This document shows, piece after piece, positions 36,972-42,919 of a DNA stretch of 42,919 nt. This stretch comes from Methanobrevibacter thaueri (GTDB lineage Archaea; Methanobacteriota; Methanobacteria; Methanobacteriales; Methanobacteriaceae): NCBI GenBank assembly GCA_015062925.1, contig SUTL01000008.1, positions 1 through 42,919 of the forward strand. The letters are read 5' to 3'. The notes under the pieces were generated by a model. The model saw only the letters and a program-made list of their open reading frames with translations. It searched no databases and had not been told where the DNA came from. How positions within the stretch are numbered: position 1 is the first letter of the stretch; every line of letters starts with the position of its first letter. Made by a program: the position numbers and the translations under genes.

Positions 36972-37219
36972 TCAAAATCCTTTTTTAGTTGATTTCATGT
37001 AGTATGCATTGCCCTTGTAGGTTATACTGTATTTTACCTTAGTTTTTCTTGGTTAATTTTTTACCAAGTTTGAAGGTAACTACTCCTTTATTGTTGGTTT
37101 TAGCAGTAATTGATTTTTTACCTTTAATTTTTTTACCAGACAATTTAATGGTAAGTTTAACATTTTTCATAGCCTTATTTTTACTGTCTTTCAATGTAAC
37201 TTTGATGTTTTTGTTTCAT
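36972..37219 (-). pseudogene. Fossil C-terminus of an adhesin-like protein
   Basis: On the minus strand the DNA encodes 'KVTLKDSKNKAMKNVKLTIK', then 'GKKSITAKTNNKGVVTFKLG' and 'KKLTKKN' before a stop. After a one-base shift it continues 'KVKYSITYKGNAYYMKSTKK'. This is the lysine-rich Ig-like module that ends the intact surface proteins of the window, with a frameshift in the last third and no N-terminal part. It is a remnant of a deleted adhesin gene that pointed the other way. Confidence 0.7.
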
Positions 37220-37475
37220 TAACTATAAAAATTAATAATAAGAAATTGGGTTAATTTATCAAATTAAGTTTTTTAACTTGGCAGTGTTTGGTTAAAAATA
37301 GGAAATGATATTGCAAATCAAATAATGATAAATGAGATTTAAAATGAATTCAGTCATAAAGTTGAATAATCAAATATTAATGTTTAATATATTACTTTAA
37401 ATAGAAATTATTATTATATGAATACTTCAAATTTGTTTTCAGAAAAAAAAAGTTAACGCTGGTAGACAAGTTGAA
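37220..37475. other. Intergenic stretch before the acyltransferase gene
   Basis: No credible gene. An ATG at 37418 opens M-N-T-S-N-L-F-S-E-K-K and stops just after an A9 run (37443-37451). A one-base change in this run would join it to the acyltransferase frame. A TATA-like run lies at about 37384-37397. Confidence 0.4.
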
Positions 37476-38510
37476 TTGGATATTGCCAAAGCATTATCAA
37501 TTATATTCATGGTTTTTCTCCATGTTTGTTATGTGTCTAGTGCTTTTAATACAGCATATGATCCTATTTTTGATTTTGTAATAATGGATATTTTAGGAAG
37601 GCCTTATGCGGCTGTTATTTTCATGTTTTGTATGGGTGTGGGTATAGTATACTCCAGACATAGTCAATGGAATGTTATGGTGAAAAGAGGTGTGACTTTA
37701 TTCCTTTTAGGTATTTTAGTAAATATTTTTGAGTTTTTCATTCCTCATTTTGTTGCCGGGGCTCTTTTAGGTAAGGCGGATGTTTTCCCTATTGCTGGTG
37801 GATTAATGCTTTTTTGTGTTGATATTTTAGCATTTGCCGGTTTGTCTTTTATATTAATGGGTTTTTTAAAGAAGTTTGAGTTTTCAAATAAAAAGTTAAT
37901 TGTCATTGCGGTTGTAATGTCTGTACTTGGAAGTCTATTAAAAGGCATTGATTTTGGAATTCCAGTAGTAAACTTATTTTTTTCTTATTTCATTGGTTGT
38001 TCTGGAGGATTTGCAGCATTCCCATTATTTAATTGGTTTATTTTCCCAATTTCAGGATATATTTGGGGACAATACTTTATAAGAGCAAAGGATAAAAAGG
38101 AATTCTTTAAATTATGGCCAATTTTACTGATTATAGCTTTTATTTACTTTTTCATATCCTCAAAATTATGGGGAGGTGTTGAATCAAGTGATGTTCACTT
38201 ATATTACTTCCTGAACACATTAGATGCAATATTCTGCATAATCAATGCTCATGCAATAATAGGATTGTGTTATTGGTTGGCTAAATATTTGCCGGATGCA
38301 ATTATTAAAGCTTTTACAACATTAAGCAGTAATATTAATAGGATTTATATTGCACAATGGTTCTTTGTACCATTAACAATAATATTCATTTTTTACTTCG
38401 CTAAAGGCGTGGTATTGAATGATATATTAACTTCGATAATTGCAATATTTATTTTAGTTTTATCCACAGCTATTGCTTTAGGATATAAGAAGCTGAAAAT
38501 TCGCAGTTAA
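37476..38510 (+). CDS. Integral-membrane acyltransferase-like protein (HGSNAT/acyltransferase-3 type)
   Basis: 344 residues from TTG 37476, with about ten membrane helices. The start 'ELDIAKALSIIFMVFLHV' followed by 'AAVIFMFCMGVGIVYSR' resembles the heparan-alpha-glucosaminide N-acetyltransferase / DUF1624 group within the acyltransferase superfamily. These proteins transfer acetyl groups to sugars across membranes. The family normally has 10-20 residues before 'ELD', and a matching peptide (M-N-T-S-N-L-F-S-E-K-K) is encoded from ATG 37418 in a frame displaced by one base at an A9 run. The true start is therefore probably 37418, with a frameshift, a sequencing error or a phase-variable tract. 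No SD precedes either start. Cell-surface glycan modification is the likely role. Confidence 0.6.
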   Translation: MDIAKALSIIFMVFLHVCYVSSAFNTAYDPIFDFVIMDILGRPYAAVIFMFCMGVGIVYSRHSQWNVMVKRGVTLFLLGILVNIFEFFIPHFVAGALLGKADVFPIAGGLMLFCVDILAFAGLSFILMGFLKKFEFSNKKLIVIAVVMSVLGSLLKGIDFGIPVVNLFFSYFIGCSGGFAAFPLFNWFIFPISGYIWGQYFIRAKDKKEFFKLWPILLIIAFIYFFISSKLWGGVESSDVHLYYFLNTLDAIFCIINAHAIIGLCYWLAKYLPDAIIKAFTTLSSNINRIYIAQWFFVPLTIIFIFYFAKGVVLNDILTSIIAIFILVLSTAIALGYKKLKIRS

Positions 38511-38593
38511 AAAAATGGGGTTTAAATTATTAAAATAGATTTCAAATGCTTTTTACTATTCTTTAATATATGTGGTAAACTATATATATTCCT

Positions 38594-39178
38594 ATGAAGG
38601 TTTTTGGAATTTGTGCAAGTCCGAGGAATAATACTACTTATCATGTGTTAAATTATGCTTTGGAGAAATTAAATCATGATGGTTTTGAAACTGAGATGTT
38701 TACTTGTCATGGTAAGGATTTGAAGCCTTGTATGCATTGTGATTATTGTTTGGAGAATAAGAAATGTATTATTAATGATGATATGGCTGAGGTTTATCAT
38801 AATCTTTTAAGTTCTGATGGAATTATTCTGGCCAGTCCGGTTCAATCAGGCAGTATTTCTTCTAATTTATCTGTTATTATGGATAGAACTCGTGCTTTGG
38901 AAGCTGTTGATTATAATATTTTAAGAGGAAAAATTGGTATGAGTATTGTTGTTGGTGGAGATAGAATTGGAGGTCAGGATTTCGCTCATTTATCTAATAT
39001 TTCTTATTTTATGATTCATGGGATTATTCCGGTTAGTGGTGGTCCTTTTGGTTCTAATCTAGGTGCTTCTTTCTGGTCTAATGATTCATTGGAGGATATT
39101 AAAAAGGATTCTTATGGTTTTGATTCTTTGAATAGGACTTTATTTGAATTTGAAAATTTCTTGAATAAGTACATTTAA
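38594..39178 (+). CDS. Iron-sulfur flavoprotein (Isf-like flavodoxin-fold oxidoreductase)
   Basis: 194 residues. The flavodoxin-like fold binds FMN through 'ASPRNNTTY' (about residues 8-16) and 'SPVQSGSISSNL'. A compact cluster motif C-x2-C-x2-C-x5-C ('CMHCDYCLENKKC', about 46-58) binds a 4Fe-4S cluster, as in the Isf proteins of methanogens. These pass electrons from ferredoxin and have been linked to oxygen or peroxide detoxification. A TATA-like run lies about 25 bases before the ATG with no SD, so the mRNA may be nearly leaderless. It stands alone between the acyltransferase and flippase genes. Confidence 0.85.
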   Translation: MKVFGICASPRNNTTYHVLNYALEKLNHDGFETEMFTCHGKDLKPCMHCDYCLENKKCIINDDMAEVYHNLLSSDGIILASPVQSGSISSNLSVIMDRTRALEAVDYNILRGKIGMSIVVGGDRIGGQDFAHLSNISYFMIHGIIPVSGGPFGSNLGASFWSNDSLEDIKKDSYGFDSLNRTLFEFENFLNKYI

Positions 39179-39233
39179 ATAGTTTATCTGGTTAATAATA
39201 GATTAATAAATAATTTTTTTTAGGGTATGTAAT

Positions 39234-40790
39234 ATGGCAAGTAAGTTAGTTCGTGGTAGTTTAATAATTCTTATTGGTAATATTATTTTTCGTGTAGGTG
39301 GTTATTTTTATCGTTTTTTAATGGCGATACTTTTGGGACCTACTGCATATGGTATTTTAGGGATTACTTTACCTTTTCAGGGGATTTTTCAAACTTTATC
39401 TGCGGGCGGACTTCCTCCGGCTATTGCTAAGTATGTTGCTGAGTTTGAAGCTGTTGGCGAGCATGATATGGCGAGGAAGACTATTTTCACTGCTTTAAAG
39501 ATTATGGTGTTTTTGGGTTTGTTTTTTGGAGTTTTAATGATTTTTGTTGTTGCTCCTTGGTTAGCTTATGATTATTTGGGTAAACCTATGGCTTTAATTC
39601 CTCTTCAGATTGTTGGTCTTATCACTCCTTTCAGTGTTATTGTTGGTGCTTTAAGAGGTGCTTTTCAGGGTGTTTATAAGATGGAGTATATTGTTTATAC
39701 TCGTGCTGTTGAGCAGTTAGGTATGATTTTATGTGCTACTGCATTTGTTTTAATTGGGCTTTCAACTGTTGGAGCATTATGGGGTACTGTTTTAGGTTAT
39801 TCTTTATCTGTTGTTGCGGCTTTTTATATTTTTAAGGTTTACATGCCTAAGTATATTCCGAAACCTAGTGAGGATTTTGTTTTCACATTCAAAGATGAGT
39901 TTAAATTAGCTGCTACTTTGGTTAAGTTTTCCATTCCGGTTATTATCACTGCTATTGCTGAGATGCTTATTTATAATATTTGTACTATTGTTATGGGTAG
40001 GTTTTTAACTTTTGATGATATTGGTTTTTTTGCTGCAGCAGATCCTATTGCTAGGTTGCCTTTGATTATTTCAGTTTCAATTGCAACCACTATTTTACCC
40101 GCTTCTTCTGAGGCTTTTAAACTTAAGGATAATCAGACATTGCAGAAGTATGTTTCTGAGGCTTATAAGTTTTCATTATTATTTATTGTGCCTATGTGTG
40201 TTGGACTTGCTTTATTTGCAGCTCCTACTTTAAGGATTTTGTATTTTAAAAATCCTGCTTATGTTGCTGGTGCTTCTGCTCTTGCTATTTTATCTATTGG
40301 TATGACTTTTTACTCTATATTTACCATCTCCACCAGTGTTATTCAGGGTATTGGTAATCCTAGAATTCCAATGTATATTCTGGTTGGTGGTGCATTTGTC
40401 ACTGGTGCTTTAAATTGGTTCATGGTTCCTTTTTTAGGTATTGAGGGTGGAGCCCTTGCAACTAGCATTGCTTGTTTTTTAATGATGCTTCCATGTGTTT
40501 ATTCTGTATTCAAATTAACTAAAACAAAAGCCCCTACTAAATCAATTACTAAAATCATCGTTGCATCTTTAATTATGGGTTTATTCGCATTTTTCATTCC
40601 GAAATCTGCAATATGGTTATTCCCAGGTATTTTTGCATGTATTATTGTTTATTTCTTTGCTTTGATTTTAGTTAAATTCTTTGAAAAAGATGATATTGAA
40701 AGTTTAAGAGTTTTATCTTCAAAATTCGGACCGGCTTCAAAAATTGTTAATAAACTTTTGAATTTTGTTGAAAAACTTGAAAAAAGATAA
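39234..40790 (+). CDS. Polysaccharide/lipid-linked oligosaccharide flippase (MOP superfamily)
   Basis: 518 residues with about 14 membrane helices. The N-terminus 'KLVRGSLIILIGNIIFRVGGYFYR' and 'GPTAYGILGITLPFQGIF' are typical of the Wzx/SpoVB-type branch of the MATE/MOP flippases. These move lipid-linked sugars or wall precursors to the outer face of the membrane. SD TAGGGTA. In a cell with pseudomurein and surface glycans, plausible cargoes are wall precursors or the oligosaccharide units used by the polymerase at 10373-11428; the sequence does not decide. The coding strand is T/G-rich, the opposite of thrS. Confidence 0.85.
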   Translation: MASKLVRGSLIILIGNIIFRVGGYFYRFLMAILLGPTAYGILGITLPFQGIFQTLSAGGLPPAIAKYVAEFEAVGEHDMARKTIFTALKIMVFLGLFFGVLMIFVVAPWLAYDYLGKPMALIPLQIVGLITPFSVIVGALRGAFQGVYKMEYIVYTRAVEQLGMILCATAFVLIGLSTVGALWGTVLGYSLSVVAAFYIFKVYMPKYIPKPSEDFVFTFKDEFKLAATLVKFSIPVIITAIAEMLIYNICTIVMGRFLTFDDIGFFAAADPIARLPLIISVSIATTILPASSEAFKLKDNQTLQKYVSEAYKFSLLFIVPMCVGLALFAAPTLRILYFKNPAYVAGASALAILSIGMTFYSIFTISTSVIQGIGNPRIPMYILVGGAFVTGALNWFMVPFLGIEGGALATSIACFLMMLPCVYSVFKLTKTKAPTKSITKIIVASLIMGLFAFFIPKSAIWLFPGIFACIIVYFFALILVKFFEKDDIESLRVLSSKFGPASKIVNKLLNFVEKLEKR

Positions 40791-40807
40791 AAGATTTTTA
40801 ATATAAT

Positions 40808-40835
40808 AATGATATATAAATATTATTATATCATT
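40808..40835. promoter_or_regulatory. Inverted repeat before the ModE-like gene, candidate ModE operator
   Basis: AATGATATA (40808-40816) and its complement TATATCATT (40827-40835) are separated by ten bases and lie 24 bases before the start codon. ModE operators in bacteria are inverted repeats rich in TATA, so autoregulation is plausible. The DNA is AT-rich, which weakens the case. Confidence 0.4.
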
Positions 40836-40859
40836 TATATTTCGGGGGATTTATAAAAA

Positions 40860-41552
40860 ATGACTGATGTGAAAGCAGGTGTTGAGTATAAGATTAATAT
40901 TGGAGGTAATTCTTTTTTACTTGATAGTAAAAAATTTGAATTATTGGAATCTATAGTTGAAACTGGTTCTTTAACTGAAACTTCTAAAGATATTAATGTT
41001 TCTTATAGGACTGCATTGAATTATATTGATAAAATCGAATCAGCACTTGATGTTAAAGTTGTTAACACAACTAAAGGTGGAAAAGGAGGGGGTGGAGGAA
41101 CCTCTTTAACTAGTGAAGGTTACTCTATTCTTAAAGAATGTAAAAAGATTAATGCAATCATGGAACTCCATAAAGATGTTAATGAAATTGAAGCTGAAAT
41201 TGTTGATATTAATAATGTTAAACGAATAATGACTATTAAAAACGGAGATTTCCAGATTAACGCTCCGTTAAATAGGAATTATAATGTTGGTGATGAGATT
41301 TTAGCTTTAATCAGTTATGATAATATTTTTGTGATGCTGGAACCTCAAACTTCAAGTATTCGTAATATACTGAAAGGTCAGATTATAGAAATGAAACTTG
41401 AAGGCGAAATCATTCGTGTTAAGATTGATGTTGGCGGAGTTGTTTTATGCAGTGATATTACAGTTTCTGCTGAAAAAGAATTGGATCTTGGTATTGGTAA
41501 AGATGTTTATGTGGGATTTAAGGCCATGTCTGTTGCAACTTTAAAATTATAG
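40860..41552 (+). CDS. modE: ModE-family transcriptional regulator (HTH plus TOBE)
   Basis: 230 residues. The N-terminal winged helix (about 15-90) has 'SLTETSKDINVSYRTALNYI' and the ModE hallmark 'GGKGGGGGTSLTSEG'. Two TOBE/Mop-like halves follow (about 105-165 and 168-230), which bind molybdate or tungstate. Regulators of this type control molybdate/tungstate uptake and the molybdo- or tungsto-formylmethanofuran dehydrogenase genes of methanogens; none of these is adjacent. SD GGGGGAT. A 9-bp inverted repeat lies just upstream. The ferredoxin gene follows after 27 bases, so the two may be cotranscribed. The metal actually sensed cannot be read from the sequence. Confidence 0.85.
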   Translation: MTDVKAGVEYKINIGGNSFLLDSKKFELLESIVETGSLTETSKDINVSYRTALNYIDKIESALDVKVVNTTKGGKGGGGGTSLTSEGYSILKECKKINAIMELHKDVNEIEAEIVDINNVKRIMTIKNGDFQINAPLNRNYNVGDEILALISYDNIFVMLEPQTSSIRNILKGQIIEMKLEGEIIRVKIDVGGVVLCSDITVSAEKELDLGIGKDVYVGFKAMSVATLKL

Positions 41553-41579
41553 ACTATTAAAAAAGGAGTGTTGTTTTTT

Positions 41580-41780
41580 ATGTTGCGGATTTTAGTTGAT
41601 GAGGATAAATGTATTGCCTGCGGTAAATGTGCTGAAATCTGTCCAAAAGCAGGTAAAATATGGAAAGTTACTAATGTTGCACATATATTAGATTTAAGAT
41701 ATTGTCATGTTTGCACATTATGTGCAATGGAATGCCCTACAAATTGTATTAAAATCATACGTCCAGGTGAAGAACCTTAA
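41580..41780 (+). CDS. 2[4Fe-4S] ferredoxin
   Basis: 66 residues from ATG 41580. A GTG at 41568 in the same frame lies inside the SD (AAAGGAG), so I reject it. Two cluster motifs are visible: 'CIACGKCAEIC' followed by P, and 'CHVCTLCAMEC' followed by P, each C-x2-C-x2-C-x3-C-P with standard spacing. It is a small electron carrier, likely cytoplasmic or a loosely held subunit of an oxidoreductase. It lies between the ModE-like gene and hisB (27- and 37-base gaps). Its redox partner is not apparent. Confidence 0.9.
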   Translation: MLRILVDEDKCIACGKCAEICPKAGKIWKVTNVAHILDLRYCHVCTLCAMECPTNCIKIIRPGEEP

Positions 41781-41817
41781 ATTATAATATAAATTTTTTT
41801 CATGGTAGGTAATAATT

Positions 41818-42396
41818 ATGAGTAGAATTTCAAATCTTTCAAGGAAAACAAATGAAACTGATATTACAATAAAAATGAATCTTGATGGAACAGGAAAATA
41901 TAATATAGATACAGGAATTAATTTCTTCAACCACATGCTTGAATCTTTTTCCAAACATTCAATGATAGATTTGAACATAAAAGCTAAAGGAGATCTTGAA
42001 ATCGACGACCACCACACTATAGAAGACATAGGTATACTGCTTGGTGAAACATTCCTGAAAGCCATTGGAGATAAGAAAGGTATAAAAAGAATGGCGCATG
42101 CAATAGTGCCAATGGATGAGTCAGTATCAACAATAGCTGTGGATATAAGTGGAAGAAGTTACTGTAACATGTCATTATCATTTAAAAATGAAAAAATAGG
42201 TGATATGACTTCAGATATAATAATCCATTTTTTCGAATCATTTGCAAATTCAGCGAAAATAAATATTTACGGAACTGTGGAGGGGGCGAATGATCATCAT
42301 AAAGCTGAAGCGGTTTTTAAAGCATTTGCAAAAGCTATTAAAGAAGCGATTATTGTGGAACATGATCAAATCCCATCTACTAAGGGTTTAATTTAA
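41818..42396 (+). CDS. hisB: Imidazoleglycerol-phosphate dehydratase
   Basis: 192 residues, the standard length of the monofunctional enzyme. It removes water from imidazole glycerol phosphate to give imidazole acetol phosphate in histidine synthesis. The metal-binding motifs 'FFNHML', 'DDHHTIED', and the second-half '[14 protein letters not shown]' are intact, as is the terminal 'PSTKG'. ATG follows the SD GGTAGGT. No other his gene is adjacent, as is usual in methanogens where his genes are scattered. T-rich DNA after the stop can terminate transcription. Confidence 0.95.
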   Translation: MSRISNLSRKTNETDITIKMNLDGTGKYNIDTGINFFNHMLESFSKHSMIDLNIKAKGDLEIDDHHTIEDIGILLGETFLKAIGDKKGIKRMAHAIVPMDESVSTIAVDISGRSYCNMSLSFKNEKIGDMTSDIIIHFFESFANSAKINIYGTVEGANDHHKAEAVFKAFAKAIKEAIIVEHDQIPSTKGLI

Positions 42397-42476
42397 TTTT
42401 TCTATTTTTTTTCCTTTAATTTTATTTAATTTTCATTTTTTTTAAAACAATATTAAAATCTTGATAAATTCATAAC

Positions 42477-42620
42477 CTTTATAAATACTAAAGAACATAA
42501 TTATTCTTAATATTCATATTAACCTAAGGTTAAAATTAACTATGGTTTTTGTTTTAATTTGCGCAAATCATTTTAATTCAATTTTGAATATTATATCCTA
42601 CATTTTAAAGGAGGATATTT
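42477..42620 (+). promoter_or_regulatory. Promoter and palindrome-rich leader of rnp4
   Basis: TATA-like CTTTATAAATACTA (42477-42490) is followed by three perfect palindromes: TTAACCTAAGGTTAA (42519-42533), ATTTGCGCAAAT (42557-42568) and ATTCAATTTTGAAT (42576-42589). The SD AAAGGAGG lies near 42607-42614. If transcription starts near 42510-42515 the palindromes lie in the leader RNA. Confidence 0.4.
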
Positions 42621-42919
42621 TTGAGTAGAAGGAATAAACCAAAGTGGATTATTAAAATCGCAAAAGAAAGAATGAATATTCTTTTTGCACGTGCAGAGAT
42701 GGAATTCATCAACCATCCAGAGCGTTCAAACCGTTATGTTGAACTAGCACTTAAATTATCCACAAAATACAATACACCAGTCCCTGAAATCTGGTCAAGA
42801 AGATATTGTAAAAAGTGCAAATCCTTCCTACAACCTGGTCACAATTGCACCGTCCGGCTAGTTAACTCAGAAGTTAACATTTTTTGTGGTGAATGTGGTC
42901 ATGTAATGAAAATTCCTTA
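42621..42919 (+). CDS. rnp4: RNase P protein component 4 (Rpp21/Rpr2 family), partial at window end
   Basis: The first 99 codons are in the window; the end lies beyond it. Start is TTG at 42621 after a perfect SD (AAAGGAGG, six bases away). The N-terminal helices ('IAKERMNILFARAEMEF', 'HPERSNRYVELALKLS') are typical of the archaeal Rpp21 family. They are followed by a zinc ribbon with C63, C66 ('YCKKCKSFLQPG'), C89 and C92 ('FCGECGHVMKIP'). The protein pairs with Rpp29 in archaeal RNase P and helps the catalytic RNA remove 5' leaders from precursor tRNAs. Confidence 0.9.
   Translation, partial: MSRRNKPKWIIKIAKERMNILFARAEMEFINHPERSNRYVELALKLSTKYNTPVPEIWSRRYCKKCKSFLQPGHNCTVRLVNSEVNIFCGECGHVMKIP

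Overview
The window looks like chromosomal DNA of a very AT-rich methanogenic archaeon of the order Methanobacteriales, most like a host-associated Methanobrevibacter or Methanosphaera; the genus is an inference. Support comes from a coenzyme F430 enzyme (CfbB), the archaeal fused Fae-Hps enzyme, archaeal-type ThrRS, an RNase P protein of the Rpp21 family, SD sequences of the GGTGAT type, and very large secreted adhesin-like proteins carrying 'GGAI' beta-helix and Ig-like repeats.

Layout. (1) 1-100: decayed 3' end of an IS200/IS605-type element (tnpB tail plus right-end hairpin). (2) 232-3360: adhesin-like protein. (3) 3706-9364: two paralogous two-gene modules, each an SMC/ABC-like AAA ATPase followed by a small protein with a conserved D...EFK signature, flanking a bacterial-type metK on the other strand. 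(4) 9477-12784: Mrr-like membrane protein, convergent with a cfbB/oligosaccharide-polymerase pair. (5) 13379-21382: giant 2667-residue adhesin with a recent-looking internal duplication of about 1.04 kb. (6) 21653-25108: thrS, fae-hps and a zinc-ribbon protein, then a coiled-coil gene on the minus strand. (7) 26211-32864: four-gene operon encoding a secreted, membrane-tethered CobN-like protein, a DUF2162-like membrane protein, an ExbB/TolQ-like protein and a DUF2149/ExbD-like protein. (8) 33082-36731: two DUF3344-type surface proteins. (9) 36732-37475: gene graveyard containing two protein fragments. (10) 37476-42919: membrane acyltransferase, iron-sulfur flavoprotein, lipid-linked glycan flippase, ModE-type regulator, ferredoxin, hisB and the start of rnp4.

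How the genes work together. Housekeeping metabolism (SAM, F430, pentose phosphate, histidine, tRNA charging, tRNA processing) is interleaved with cell-surface functions (adhesins, glycan polymerase, flippase, acyltransferase). Four surface proteins and one fossil share a lysine-rich C-terminal Ig-like module that may fix them to the cell wall. The CobN/DUF2162/ExbB/ExbD-like operon has the parts expected of an ion-gradient-driven machine acting on a tetrapyrrole or metal outside the membrane. A 9-base motif (AGTAATACT or its complement) recurs in front of this operon and between it and the DUF3344 genes. The duplicated AAA ATPase/putative nuclease pairs are the best candidate for an undescribed defence-like system. 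I saw no rRNA, tRNA or CRISPR array.
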